A stretch of DNA of 64,000 nucleotides from DASQDN01 sp963844855 (GCA_963844855.1 CAWJQP010000043.1:35564-99563); one strand, 5' to 3'; numbered from the stretch's first letter, positions 47,847-57,300 are shown. Translations and numbers: made by a program. Notes: generated from the letters alone by a model not told the origin.

Positions 47847-48984
47847 TGTCGTTCGCCATTATTCCGTCCACCGATTAAGAGTTGACTTTGAGAGAGATGG
47901 AGGTGAACATCGGGACAAATGGCAGCCTCCTTCATCCTGTGTATTTTTCGATTCTTCCGACTACTTTTGAGCGGTCATCAAGCCGTGGCGATTGAGAATG
48001 CCGCTCTCCGATTGCAACTCGCGGCGTTCCGTCGGCAACGTAAGCGACCGGTCTTGACGATTATTGATCGAATGTTCTGGATCGCTCTGCGCCGCTTGTG
48101 GTCCGGGTGGCGACGTCCGTTACTCTATGTCCAGGCGGACACCGTCGTCCGCTGGCAACGCGAACGGTTTCGCCGATTCTGGGCCCGGCTGTCGAAATCC
48201 GATCGCCGCCAGCGAGGTCGGCCCGCTACGGCCGCCGAGATTTGCCGACTGATCGAACGAATGGCGGCCGCCAATCCGTTGTGGCGTGCGCCACGGATTC
48301 ATGGCGAGCTGAAGATGCTCGGCATCCCGATCTCCGAACGCACCGTCTCCCGAATGCTTCGAAGGCTTCGCCGGCCACCTAGTCAGACGTGGAAGACCTT
48401 TCTTCACAACCATCTCGGTCAAATGGTGTCCATCGATTTCTTTACCGTGCCGACGATCACCATGAAGGTGCTGTTCGTGTTCATCGTGCTGGAACATCGA
48501 CGTCGCCAGGTGTTGCACTTTAATGTGACCGAACATCCCACCGCAGCCTGGACTTCGCAACAGATTGTTGAGGCTTTCGCCGAGCGAAATGCGCCGCGGT
48601 ATATCATTCGCGATCGGGATGGCGTATACGGCAACGAGGTTCGTCTGCGGATCTCTTCGCTGGACATGGAGGAGGTACTCACCGCGCCTCAGAGTCCGTG
48701 GCAGAATCCGTACGTCGAACGCCTGATCGGCTCGATACGGAGAGACTGCTTGAACCATTTCGTGATCTTCAACGCCCGGCATCTCAAGCGAACGCTCACA
48801 TCGTATTTCGTTTACTACCACGGATCCAGGACCCATTTGGGGCTGGACAAGCAATGTCCAATTCCACGACCGGTGTCGAGTATCGGAAAGATCATCAAGA
48901 TCCCCCAACTCGGTGGGCTGCATCATCGTTATGAACGCTTTGCTGCATGACCAGATGCCGCGTACGCATTATTGGCGAAGGACA
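47847..48984 (+). mobile_element. Insertion sequence with rve-type transposase, copy 2
   Basis: Near-identical to the element at 38453-39590 and in the same orientation; the identical block is 47845-48986. It interrupts the IS110-type transposase gene on its left. With copy 1 it brackets 8.3 kb holding a TonB receptor and other genes, which could in principle move as a composite unit. No target duplication shared by the outer ends is visible. The following 48985-49281 shows no gene. Confidence 0.8.
47919..48950 (+). CDS. rve-type DDE transposase (IS copy 2), 343 aa
   Basis: Same organisation and catalytic positions as the copy at 38525 (VSIDFFTVPT, IIRDRDGVYG, YVERLIGSIRRDC). Intact and full-length, so it could act in trans on both copies. 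The four substitutions relative to copy 1 suggest that the two copies separated recently. Confidence 0.88.
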   Translation: MAASFILCIFRFFRLLLSGHQAVAIENAALRLQLAAFRRQRKRPVLTIIDRMFWIALRRLWSGWRRPLLYVQADTVVRWQRERFRRFWARLSKSDRRQRGRPATAAEICRLIERMAAANPLWRAPRIHGELKMLGIPISERTVSRMLRRLRRPPSQTWKTFLHNHLGQMVSIDFFTVPTITMKVLFVFIVLEHRRRQVLHFNVTEHPTAAWTSQQIVEAFAERNAPRYIIRDRDGVYGNEVRLRISSLDMEEVLTAPQSPWQNPYVERLIGSIRRDCLNHFVIFNARHLKRTLTSYFVYYHGSRTHLGLDKQCPIPRPVSSIGKIIKIPQLGGLHHRYERFAA

Positions 48985-49281
48985 GGCATCCCTCCACACG
49001 CTCGCCAAGATCGGAGGAGCGGCCTCGCTTTCCATTTGGGGCACGATCCCGGAATTGTGGTTCCGGAGATCCAGTTTTTCTCCTCTTCCCACCTTGCGCA
49101 GTTAAGCACCAACGCCTGAACTGGCGATGACCGGTTGTGCGGATATCCGCAACTCATCCAAATGAACACTAACACTTCGTCACCAAATTCCGGAATTACA
49201 GCTCGGACAGCTTCGCAAGAGACACGACCCGTCTCCGTACTGATAACCAAAATCGGTGAGGATGTTTAACCCGAAGACAAA

Positions 49282-49995
49282 TCAGGCAATCTTGACCGCC
49301 CACACAAGGCTGTCCACTTGAGTAAAAGTATCGAACTTAGGAAGTTGAAATCTCTCGTCCCGAACGCGGGTTGGGCCGGGCCACGCTGGAGACGCGTCGT
49401 GTAGTGCGACGATGCCACCGATTCTAACGAAAGGCTCCCACTGTTCGAAATCGCGTTGCACAGCCTCGTACTCATGATTGGCGTCTATGAATAGGAGGTC
49501 AATCGGGGTCGTCCATGTCTGCACGACCTCAAACGAGTAACCACAGACCGCTTCGACAATGGAGGAGAGTCCGCTTTGACGAATGTGGTCCGAAAACGCC
49601 TGCTCCAGGGTTCGTCCCATCTTCGCTAAAAGCGGGGTGTAGTAGAGCCGTTGATATTCTGGATTCTCATCCAACCCGAACGGGTCTACGCAGTACAGAC
49701 GCGCCCCGGGTCTTCTGGCTAACCCGCCAGCGATCATAACGGAACTCTTGCCTTGCCATGACCCGAGTTCTACCGCAATTGGCGTTCGCTCTGGCAGAAC
49801 ATCACGAGCGAGCATATACAATTCGCACGCCTCCAAGTCACTGAGCCACCCGGGAATCTGATTGGAGTGCCAAAGCCAGTGATGGACTGCGGATCCGGGT
49901 GGCGGTTTGTATGGACTATTCACATCCTCGGAGTTCGCACATACTGAGCCTTCTTCATGCGCATAACGTATAGTACTGTACGCGGAGCACTTCAA
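49282..49995 (-). CDS. Class I SAM-dependent methyltransferase (Methyltransf_24-like), 237 aa
   Basis: Rossmann-type methyltransferase with motif I AVELGSWQGKSSVMIA, motif II RLYCVDPFG, a later acidic motif PIDLLFIDANHEYEAVQ and GGIVALHDASP. The pattern (fiDa.HeYe.v..D...W....GG...lHD) is typical of the Methyltransf_24 group, often involved in modifying glycans, nonribosomal peptides or antibiotics. No biosynthetic neighbours are present: the gene is isolated between IS copy 2 and a third IS, so it is probably a passenger. The start may be later than 49995 (for example after the Cys-rich first 25 residues), since no clear Shine-Dalgarno sequence is seen. Confidence 0.82.
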   Translation of the reverse strand: MKCSAYSTIRYAHEEGSVCANSEDVNSPYKPPPGSAVHHWLWHSNQIPGWLSDLEACELYMLARDVLPERTPIAVELGSWQGKSSVMIAGGLARRPGARLYCVDPFGLDENPEYQRLYYTPLLAKMGRTLEQAFSDHIRQSGLSSIVEAVCGYSFEVVQTWTTPIDLLFIDANHEYEAVQRDFEQWEPFVRIGGIVALHDASPAWPGPTRVRDERFQLPKFDTFTQVDSLVWAVKIA

Positions 49996-50148
49996 GCCCG
50001 GCGGGAGTCCGCGATTTGGGGGTTTCTCTTCCGGACGCGATCGCCGTCCCCTACGCGCGCGAGGGCCGCGCTTTGTTGAAACGTAAAGACTTGCGATTTT
50101 TCAAACCTGCAAATCCACAAACTTTTGCGTAATTTGCGCGAGCGCTTA

Positions 50149-51301
50149 GGTGCGTCCCGAAACCATATGGTTTCCAGACTGTCCCTCCAAAATATCCGGA
50201 TCGATCTGTAATCATTGAGGTTGATCGACTTTCATTTACGTCTTAGGGCGGCGCGGCAAGTCTTGCTCACCGTGGTCGGCACCCTTGTCTCGATGTTGAA
50301 GACTTCGGCTGAGCTACGACTGGAGAACCTCGCCTTGCGGCAACAACTCGGCGTCTTGCGCAGGTCGGCTCCCAAACGGCTCAAACTGACGCCAGCCGAC
50401 CGACTCTTCTGGGTCTGGTTGCGGAGCCTGTGGAGCGAGTGGAAATCGGTCCTGATGATCGTCAAGGCCGACACAGTTGTCGCTTGGCATCGTATAGGCT
50501 TCCGTTTGTTTTGGACGTGGAAAATCCACCGTGGCAAGCGAGGTCGGCCCAGTGTGCCGCAACAGGTTCGAAATCTGATCCGGATGATGAGCCGCAACAA
50601 CCCGCGCTGGGGTGCACCACGCCTTCACGGCGAGTTGCTCAAGCTAGGCATTGAGATTACTGAACCAACGGTCGCCAAATACATGGTTCGACTTCGAAGA
50701 CCGCCTTCGCAGACTTGGCGGACGTTCCTCGAGAACCATGCCAAGAGCATGGCGTCGGTAGACTTCTTCACCGTACCTACGATCCGATTCCAGGTACTGT
50801 ATGTCTTCCTGGTACTTGCTCACGATCGGCGGCGCATTCTCCACTTCGGCGTGACTGCTCATCCGACCGCAGAATGGACGGCCCAGCAATTACGGGAGGC
50901 ATTTCCGTGGGACAGCGCGCCTCGGTATCTGCTTCGCGATCGTGATCAAATCTTCGGCAAGGACTTCGTCGATCAGGTGAAGGCAATGGATATCAAACAG
51001 GTGCTATCGGCACCGCGATCTCCGTGGCAACGGGCCTATATCGAACGGCTCATTGGGTCGATTCGCCGCGAGTGTCTGGATCATGTCATTGTCTTCGGCG
51101 AAAGCTCTCTGCATCGTACGCTCACGACTTATTTTACTTATTACGATGAGTGGCGAACTCACTTGTCGCTCGCCAAGGACGCCCCGCAGGCCCGGAGAGT
51201 ACAGCCTCCCCAGGAAGGAGAGGTGGTCGAAATTCGCGAAGTCGGTGGCCTGCACCATCACTACGAGCGCCACGCCGCCTAACGCACGATTTAGACGCAC
51301 C
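50149..51301 (+). mobile_element. Third rve-type insertion sequence, related but distinct
   Basis: GGTGCGTC at 50149-50156 and its complement GACGCACC at 51294-51301 form short terminal inverted repeats around an intact transposase gene. Borders are estimated from these. The element is clearly different in sequence from copies 1 and 2, so it is a separate member of the same broad family. No target duplication is evident. Confidence 0.65.
50215..51282 (+). CDS. rve-type DDE transposase, 355 aa
   Basis: N-terminus with LRLENLALRQQLGVLRRSAPKR-type helix (ALRQQLGVLR), HTH part LHGELLKLGIEITEPTVAKY, and the rve core MASVDFFTVPT, YLLRDRDQIFG and AYIERLIGSIRRECLDH, giving all three acidic catalytic positions. 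It ends REVGGLHHHYERHAA, like the other two copies' tails, so the three are homologous. Here the family's Gly after the second Asp motif is Gln-Ile. The gene appears complete. TTG 50215 or the nearby downstream codons could be the start. Confidence 0.87.
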   Translation: MRLIDFHLRLRAARQVLLTVVGTLVSMLKTSAELRLENLALRQQLGVLRRSAPKRLKLTPADRLFWVWLRSLWSEWKSVLMIVKADTVVAWHRIGFRLFWTWKIHRGKRGRPSVPQQVRNLIRMMSRNNPRWGAPRLHGELLKLGIEITEPTVAKYMVRLRRPPSQTWRTFLENHAKSMASVDFFTVPTIRFQVLYVFLVLAHDRRRILHFGVTAHPTAEWTAQQLREAFPWDSAPRYLLRDRDQIFGKDFVDQVKAMDIKQVLSAPRSPWQRAYIERLIGSIRRECLDHVIVFGESSLHRTLTTYFTYYDEWRTHLSLAKDAPQARRVQPPQEGEVVEIREVGGLHHHYERHAA

Positions 51302-51610
51302 GGACCGAGCTCTGATGGAACCCGAGCCGCGAAGTAATCAGCGGCTGCGCGCCTACTTCCGGCCGGTGCGGATTCCAAACCTTTTTGATCGGATGGATCA
51401 CGTCTCGCTCCGGCATTCGGCAGCTTGGTTGGGATTATTTGTAGGCACAGATGAGCTGCGCAACGACAGTTCGAGGGAGCAATCGTCGCAAGGTAGTGGG
51501 CGACACAGTACGCTGGCCATCCTCAAAGCAAATCGTTACGTCGCCATCGGAGGATGAAGCCGCAGCAAGCACGCGGCCACATCCACACTGTTCATGAAGC
51601 ACATGGTCGC
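51302..51610. other. Intergenic, no gene recognised
   Basis: A short open frame (51315-51557; EPRSNQRLRAYFRPVRIPN) follows the IS, but no family or start supports it. Possibly part of a gene disrupted by the IS. Confidence 0.35.
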
Positions 51611-51842
51611 CGTCTGCGACTCTTCGCAGAGAGGCGCGTTCCCGGGCGCGCATGGCTCGAGTTCAGCGCCGAACCCGATGGCAGTTCAACGGTGCTCCGG
51701 CAAACCGCACAGCTCGAGCTCAGCGGTTTTGCCGGCATGCTCTAGTGGTATTTTCTCTGGCCGAGTCACGAGCTTATGTTTCGCGGCATGCTGCGTCGTC
51801 TTGCCCCTGCTGCGATTCACACCAACCGCGAATGACTGTTTA
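51611..51842 (+). pseudogene. DUF2867 fragment, duplicate of 56608-56839
   Basis: DNA-level copy of the end of the SDR/DUF2867 gene: LRLFAERRVPGRAWLEFSAE, PDGSSTVLRQTAQLELSGF, then a TAG stop where the other copy has TAC (Tyr). It extends just past the ATGA overlap and the first codons of the next gene (ATGACTGTTTA), after which similarity ends. Unlike the 56-kb copy it keeps the right frame at LEFSAEPDG. Only the last quarter of the gene is present. Confidence 0.82.
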
Positions 51843-51880
51843 GGTTCGAGGCCAGCCAACCGATGAGGCGAATGTAGCCT

Positions 51881-53017
51881 TCACACGGGGTGGACTCCGT
51901 GCTCTTGCAACACCTTGCCCGGAGGTATTTTCGTTTGGTTGTTCTCGGTGACTTCTTCCTCGGCGGCATGACCTTCAGCCGTGCGCATCCACCAGATGTC
52001 CAGTAGGGCGATCGTAATGGCGAGAATCAGCGGACCCAAGATAAGTCCCGCGGGACCGAATACGGTAATTCCTCCCAATATCGAAAAGAATGTCGGAACA
52101 GTGTGAAGCCTCAACTTGTCCCCGACCAGAAAAGGATAAAGCAGGTTGTCGATCATGCCGACCGCCAGCATACCCCAGCAAACAAGGAACATCGCTTTAA
52201 TCCAGCTACCAGTTAAGAGCAGGTACAGAGCAACTGGTCCCCATATCAGCACGGTTCCGAAGACTGGAACAAGAGCTGCGATAAAAGTCACGGCGCCCCA
52301 AAGAACAGCACCGGGTACTCCGAGCGCGGCATACATGATTCCTGCCAGGAGAGACTGAACAAAAGCCACGCTCAGGGAACCATTCACAGTTGCCCGGATG
52401 GTACTTGAAAGCCTGGCAAAAAGGTGGTTTGCTTCGGTCTGCGAAAGCGGAACCAAATTGCAAAGGGAGTTCAAAGCGATTTTGCGGTCGCGAAATAGGA
52501 AGAACAACACGAACAGAGTAATGACCAGCTGCGTGATCACTGTAACCGAACCCCTTAGAAAGCCGGACGCTTGGCTCGCCAGCGCCTCTCCTACGCTTTG
52601 GAACTGTGCTGCCAAATCGAGGTTTTGCTCGCTCCAAATCAGCATCGGGCCGAGAATCGGCTGACGTTCTACTGCTGCATGCCAGCCTGTCCACGCTCCA
52701 CCGGAACGCAGTTCGTTTACGTTCTCGATGCCTTTTTGCACGATGTAGGTGCCGAGAAAAGCGGCCGGAACAAGTATGAGCAGAGTTATCAACAGCACAG
52801 CCACGAGGGCGGCCGCCGTGTCGCTCTTTGCTCTGGCGCGGAGCCAGTTATATGGTCCTTGTGTTGCCACCGCCAGAGCGATTGCGAACGCGATGGCCGG
52901 AACAAAAGTTTCGATCAGGCGAAAACTGAGATAGAGAAATAGAAATGTTGAGGACGCCAGCGTCAACGTTAGGATACGCTCTCGAGTAAACCAGCCTTCT
53001 TCCCCTGACCTTATCAT
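51881..53017 (-). CDS. AI-2E family transporter (PerM-like), 378 aa
   Basis: Polytopic inner-membrane protein with about seven to eight helices: an N-terminal pair (ILTLTLASSTFLFLYLSF, VPAIAFAIALAVA), a long extracytoplasmic segment, then TQLVITLFVLFFLFRDRK and the C-terminal set with GVPGAVLWGAVTFIAALVPVFGT, AMFLVCWGMLAVGMIDNLLYPFLVG and GITVFGPAGLILGPLILA. These are the signatures of the family (P.vG...vw.P, D...P...g). Members export autoinducer-2 or act as Na+/H+ antiporters or unassigned permeases, so the substrate cannot be told. It stands alone, convergent to the DUF2867 fragment. Confidence 0.9.
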   Translation of the reverse strand: MIRSGEEGWFTRERILTLTLASSTFLFLYLSFRLIETFVPAIAFAIALAVATQGPYNWLRARAKSDTAAALVAVLLITLLILVPAAFLGTYIVQKGIENVNELRSGGAWTGWHAAVERQPILGPMLIWSEQNLDLAAQFQSVGEALASQASGFLRGSVTVITQLVITLFVLFFLFRDRKIALNSLCNLVPLSQTEANHLFARLSSTIRATVNGSLSVAFVQSLLAGIMYAALGVPGAVLWGAVTFIAALVPVFGTVLIWGPVALYLLLTGSWIKAMFLVCWGMLAVGMIDNLLYPFLVGDKLRLHTVPTFFSILGGITVFGPAGLILGPLILAITIALLDIWWMRTAEGHAAEEEVTENNQTKIPPGKVLQEHGVHPV

Positions 53018-53871
53018 TTCAGTGTGACGCCGATATAGCTACTTTCATATCTTCGGCGCGCCTTTTCTCTTCCGGCGACGCGGCGTTTCCAAGACTCGCG
53101 AACTACCGCCTTGTTCAAACGACAAAGACTTGCCTGGTCGCCAAGCGTTAAAGTCACCAGGTGCAAGCGTTCACATCCCTCGTGACGCTAAGGGAAGATT
53201 CGAGGCGGGTGAGGCTGCATACGGGCCGATGCCCCTCTGAAATCTATGGTCCGCATGCTGAATGCAAGTGTTTCGTGTAGTCAGTCCATTGCTCCTGACC
53301 GATGTGAACGACGGCGACAATTGGTTGCGGTAATCTATACGGCCTTTGGGTGCAGCAGACAGCTTCTGACCACGATGGAGTTCGCACCCTGCCCTTCCTA
53401 AATAAGTGTCCGGCCGGTCTCCCAGCCATTTGAGGGGAAAGGCTTAGGGCAGGACGGCATCCCGTTTGTTCATCATTCACGCCTGTGCAAACATGAGCGA
53501 ATGGTTCTAACGACTACGCTGTTGCTCTATACGGTTGCGATGTGGTGAGGACAGCCTACGCGATTCGCGCTAATTTGTTGGCCAGAGCTACAATGCTCAC
53601 ACTCGGCCGCTTCCGCGCTTGGAGCTGATCGAGCCACCTGCCGAACTGGTGACGGTCACGCTTGAGGCAGGCGAAAACGGAACGCGCGCCGTGACTCCGT
53701 GGAAAACTCCTACAGCCTGATAGAAATATGGAAAGAGGGCGATGACGCCCCCTTGTAGATTTGTACGAGCTTGTCAAAGGGTGGCTCAGGGGATCAGAAC
53801 CGGACGTGGGAGAGATGCATGAACTCCACGAGTCGCGGCGGCCGAAGTTGTAAACGACAACAGCACCAGCC
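53018..53871. other. Long intergenic region without a recognisable gene
   Basis: 854 bases between the AI-2E transporter and the XRE regulator. Open frames on the minus strand (53556-53975 and others) overlap the regulator in another frame and have no family resemblance. No RNA gene was recognised. It is probably decayed DNA. Confidence 0.4.
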
Positions 53872-54471
53872 CTACCCCTTCCCTGGGTTTTCCAGCGCCA
53901 CCACAATGGCCGTAGTGCGCTTCGACCCGCGCTTGCAGTAGGCGTGTGGAACCGTGCAGTCGAAGTAAACCGCATCGCCTTCCGCTAATTCGTGCCGGTC
54001 TTTTCCGACACACAATTCCAGGCTGCCCGAAAGTACATACAGAAACTCGACGCCGGGATGCTCGTGAAAATGGCTGTCTATGTCTTTCAACGGTTCGAAC
54101 TCTGCGAAGTAGGAATTAAGAGCGCGGCCCGGGACCGGGAAATCCAGACTTTCGAAGTAATACGAGACGTGAGCAGCATCCTGCGACTCGGGAAATCGCA
54201 GCCGGTCTTTCTTCCGAACGATCTCCAGCACCGGCCGAGGCTCGGGATTGAAGAAATACTCCAGGCCGACGCTGAACACCATGGCAATCCGAAGCAGCGT
54301 GGGCAGGGTTGGATGCATCAAGTCCCGCTCCAGCTTTGAAAGGAGCGCCGGTGATAGCCCGGTATGCTTGCTCAACTCGAGCAAACCCATGCTTTTTCGC
54401 AGGCGAAGGCGCCGCAGCTTGCTTCCGATTGCGTACTTCTTCAGGCCGGTGGTGATGGTTTCAGTCGCCAT
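53872..54471 (-). CDS. XRE-family transcription regulator with C-terminal cupin, 199 aa
   Basis: ATG 54471 (MATETITTGLKKYAIGSKLR) was chosen since the upstream frame reads Cys-rich nonsense. Residues about 14-70 are a helix-turn-helix (IGSKLRRLRLRKSMGLLELS, LSPALLSKLERDLMHPTLPT). Residues about 120-199 are a cupin (HFHEHPGVEFLYVLSGSLEL, ELAEGDAVYFDCTVPHAY). This layout is shared by regulators of sugar, amino-acid or detoxification genes that sense a small ligand through the cupin. It is divergent from the DUF378/fasciclin/SDR/SRPBCC genes, which start 160 bases away and are its likely targets. Confidence 0.88.
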   Translation of the reverse strand: MATETITTGLKKYAIGSKLRRLRLRKSMGLLELSKHTGLSPALLSKLERDLMHPTLPTLLRIAMVFSVGLEYFFNPEPRPVLEIVRKKDRLRFPESQDAAHVSYYFESLDFPVPGRALNSYFAEFEPLKDIDSHFHEHPGVEFLYVLSGSLELCVGKDRHELAEGDAVYFDCTVPHAYCKRGSKRTTAIVVALENPGKG

Positions 54472-54631
54472 GTTCGAGATCGTTTTCGTGTAACTGCTGT
54501 TTGCGGCAGTATTCTTTCCGCACAGGAAACACATCTTTCCTGTGTTCTTCACAATAAAACAGTTTTTCTTTAAGATCAAATAGTGGTTGGCACAGCCTGC
54601 CGGACACGAAGGAAAGGAAGAAGTTCGCACT

Positions 54632-54871
54632 ATGAAAAACCTTGATGTACTCGCAGCCGGCCTGGTGATCGTCGGCGCGCTTAACTGGGGCCTTGCCGGC
54701 CTGTTTCATTTGGACCTCGTCGCAACGTTATTCGGAATGCGGTTCGGTGAAACATCGCCGCTCAGCTCCGTTGTATATGGACTGGTCGGTCTCGCGGGAC
54801 TGTACCAGGCTCTCACCTGGAAATCGATCCAGCGCCGCTGGCACACCAATAACGTCGCGGTCCGCGCATAG
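54632..54871 (+). CDS. DUF378 small membrane protein, 79 aa
   Basis: ATG 54632, preceded by GAAAGGAAG. Two membrane helices: LDVLAAGLVIVGALNWGLAGL and SSVVYGLVGLAGLYQAL, with FHLDLVATLFG between them. The pattern ALNWGL.G....DLVA.LFG and VYGLVGLAGLY is the DUF378 signature. The family is widespread and its function unknown. It opens a plus-strand run (fasciclin, SDR, SRPBCC). Confidence 0.9.
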   Translation: MKNLDVLAAGLVIVGALNWGLAGLFHLDLVATLFGMRFGETSPLSSVVYGLVGLAGLYQALTWKSIQRRWHTNNVAVRA

Positions 54872-54919
54872 CCCTGGCAGGGGATCCTGCCGCAATAGAT
54901 GACAAAGAGGAAAATTAAA

Positions 54920-55393
54920 ATGAGATTTCGTTCGACAGTTTTGCTCGCGGGCTTTTTTGCGCTCGCCCTGAGTTCGGCCGCTACCGCCGCCGATATCGTG
55001 GATACGGCCATAGCTGGAAAGTTCAATACCCTGGTAGCCGCTGTGAAGGCCGCAGACCTGGTAGATACGTTGAAAGGTCCCGGCCCGTTCACGGTGTTCG
55101 CGCCCACAGACGAAGCCTTCGCGAAGCTACCCGAAGGCGCCCTCGAAGACCTGCTGAAACCGGAAAACAAGGCCAAGCTACAGAGCGTGCTCACTTATCA
55201 CGTAGTCCCAGGTAAAGTGATGTCGCGCGATGCAGTGAAGCTCAACTCAGCCAAGACCGCGCAGGGGAGCAGCATCAAGATCAAGGCAATGGACAATGGT
55301 GTGATGGTGAACGATGCGCACGTCGTGAAGGCTGATATCGCGGCCAGCAATGGCGTGATTCATGTCATCGACAAGGTGATTCTGCCGGAATAG
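54920..55393 (+). CDS. Secreted fasciclin-domain protein, 157 aa
   Basis: I prefer ATG 54920 (AGAGG nine bases upstream) to ATG 54899; it begins with a signal peptide (MRFRSTVLLAGFFALALSSA). One fasciclin domain fills the rest: H1 motif FTVFAPTDEAFAKLP, central YHVVPGKV, and H2 motif NGVIHVIDKVILP. Fasciclin proteins mediate adhesion or bind hydrophobic ligands in the periplasm or matrix. Second gene of the run that starts with DUF378, eight bases before the SDR gene. Confidence 0.93.
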   Translation: MRFRSTVLLAGFFALALSSAATAADIVDTAIAGKFNTLVAAVKAADLVDTLKGPGPFTVFAPTDEAFAKLPEGALEDLLKPENKAKLQSVLTYHVVPGKVMSRDAVKLNSAKTAQGSSIKIKAMDNGVMVNDAHVVKADIAASNGVIHVIDKVILPE

Positions 55394-55401
55394 GCACACG
55401 A

Positions 55402-56833
55402 ATGCTTCTCCTGACCGGAGCAACCGGGTATGTGGGCGGTCGTCTTCTGCGGCGGCTCGAAGAGGAGGGGTTGCCTGTCAGGTGCTTGTGCCGCGATCCG
55501 GAGGCGCTGCGCTGGCGCGTAGCTCCCGGCACCGAATTGGTGCGCGGGGATCTGCTTCAGCCGGCGTCTCTGGATTCGGCGTTTTCAGGCGTGGACACCG
55601 CCTTCTACCTTGTCCACTCGATGAATAGCGGCCCCGGATTTGAGACCAACGAGGCGGCCTCCGCCGCCAACTTCGCCCTGGCGGCAAACAAGGCCGGAGT
55701 GCGCCGCATCATCTATCTGGGCGCGCTGGCCTCCGGCGGGCATCTTTCGCCTCATATGCGCAGCCGGTTGGAGACCGGCAACATCCTGCGCTCCGGCGCG
55801 ATTCCGGCGCTGGAATTCCAGGCCTCGGTGATTATCGGTTCGGGGAGCGCATCCTTTGAACTGATCCGGGCCTTGGTCGAGCGGCTCCCCGTTATGATCA
55901 CCCCTCGCTGGGTCAACACTGCCTCACAACCCATCGGCATCGAAGATGTCATCGAGTACCTTGATCGCGGGGATCCGCGTGCCGTTGCCGGAGAGTGTCA
56001 CCGTTCAAATCGGCGGGAGCGATGTCACTTCGTATGTCGGGCTGATGCGCGAATTCGCCCGCCAGCGAAAACTACGCCGCTGGTTTATACGCGTTCCGTT
56101 CCTGAGCCTGTCCTTATCCAGCCGCTGGCTGACGCTGATCACACCGGTGTATGCATCCATCGGCCGCTGCCTGATTGAGAGCGTGCGCAATCCGAGCGTC
56201 GTGCAAAGTTCCACTGCCGCCCAGCTCTTCGCCGTGCAGCCGATGGGAATTGCCCGAGCCATCGAGCGGGCCCTTGCCAACGAGGACCGCCCCACGCGCC
56301 GAAAGCCGCTGGTGCGACGCGCGCGCCAATAGCGCCGGCGGATGTGCCACACTCGACGCAGGCCGCGATGTTCTGACGAACGAAAAGACGGTGCGAGTGC
56401 CCTTGCCGCCCGATCAGGCATTCTCGCCGATCTGCCGGATTGGAGGCAAAACAGGCTGGTACTACGGCAACGTGCTATGGAGAATTCGCGGGCTCATCGA
56501 TCTGCTTATGGGCGGCGTCGGTATGCGGCGAGGCCGGTCCGATCCGGACACTCCGCACCCGGGAAGTACTTTGGATTTCTGGCGTGTCGAGCTTTATGAG
56601 CCCGGCCGGCGCCTGCGACTGTTCGCAGAGATGCGCGTCCCCGGGCGCGCATGGCTCGAGTTCGCGCCGAACCCGATGGCCGTTCAACGGTGCTCCGGCA
56701 AACCGCACAGTTCGAGCCCAGCGGTCTCGCCGGCCTGCTCTACTGGTATTTTCTCTGGCCGATTCACGAGCTAATGTTTCGCGGCATGCTGCGTCGTCTT
56801 GCCGCTGCTGCGATTCACTCGAACCGCGAATGA
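55402..56833 (+). pseudogene. NAD(P)-binding SDR / DUF2867 fusion, three frameshifts
   Basis: Starts MLLLTGATGYVGGRLL (Rossmann nucleotide loop) and continues as an NmrA-like epimerase domain to IGIEDVIEYL. Near 55963 the frame shifts to IRVPLPESVTVQIGGSDV; between 56285 and 56300 it shifts to AESRWCDARANSAGG and the DUF2867 domain (IGGKTGWYYGNVLWRIRG, LDFWRVELYEPGRRLRLFAE). Near 56666 a base is missing relative to the duplicate at 51.6 kb, after which AEPDGRSTVLRQTAQ to ELMFRGMLRRL runs to the stop. The intact protein would be a membrane-associated SDR. All pieces are present in order, so inactivation is recent or an assembly artefact. The stop overlaps the ATG of the next gene. Confidence 0.85.
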
Positions 56834-57300
56834 CTGTTTACAAGCTAAATCGTGAGCTTTGGGTTCCGCGCCCCTTGCCCGATGTGTTCGAGTTTTTCTC
56901 GCGGGCGGAAAACCTTCAACGCATCACGCCGCCGTGGATGATGTTCCGGATTCTCAGCCCCGGACCCATAGAGATGAAGGAAGGCGCCACGATCGCTTAT
57001 GCATTACGAGTGCGAGGAATTCCGCTTCGCTGGCTAACGCAGATAGAAAGATGGGATCCGCCTTTCGAGTTTATCGATATCCAGACGAAGGGACCGTACA
57101 AGCTTTGGCGGCACACACATCGCTTCTCAGAGGTTGAGGGTGGGACGTTGATCGTCGATACGGTTGAGTACGCCTTACCGTTCGGAGTGCTGGGCCGCCT
57201 GACTCACCGGATTCAGGTGGCTCAAGATCTTTCGCGCATTTTCGATTATCGAGAGCAGACGGTTCGGGAATTGTTCGCTTGCCTTGGTCGGAGCCAGTGA
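56830..57300 (+). CDS. SRPBCC (START/Bet v1-like) protein, 156 aa
   Basis: ATG overlaps the SDR stop (ATGA). The chain fits the ligand-binding SRPBCC fold: REL.VPRPLPDVFEFFSRAE at the start, then ITPPWMMFRIL, GATIAYALRVRGIPLRW, FEFIDIQTKGPYKLWRHTH and GTLIVDTVEYALPFGVLG. The last helix (RIFDYREQTVRELF) closes the pocket. Members near SDR/DUF2867 proteins are predicted to bind a lipid or hydrophobic cofactor; the partner reaction is unknown. Gene intact, unlike its neighbour. Confidence 0.88.
   Translation: MTVYKLNRELWVPRPLPDVFEFFSRAENLQRITPPWMMFRILSPGPIEMKEGATIAYALRVRGIPLRWLTQIERWDPPFEFIDIQTKGPYKLWRHTHRFSEVEGGTLIVDTVEYALPFGVLGRLTHRIQVAQDLSRIFDYREQTVRELFACLGRSQ

Noticed and set aside
53556..53975. 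139-aa minus-strand frame next to the XRE regulator
   Set aside because: Overlaps the regulator in another frame and lacks coding character.
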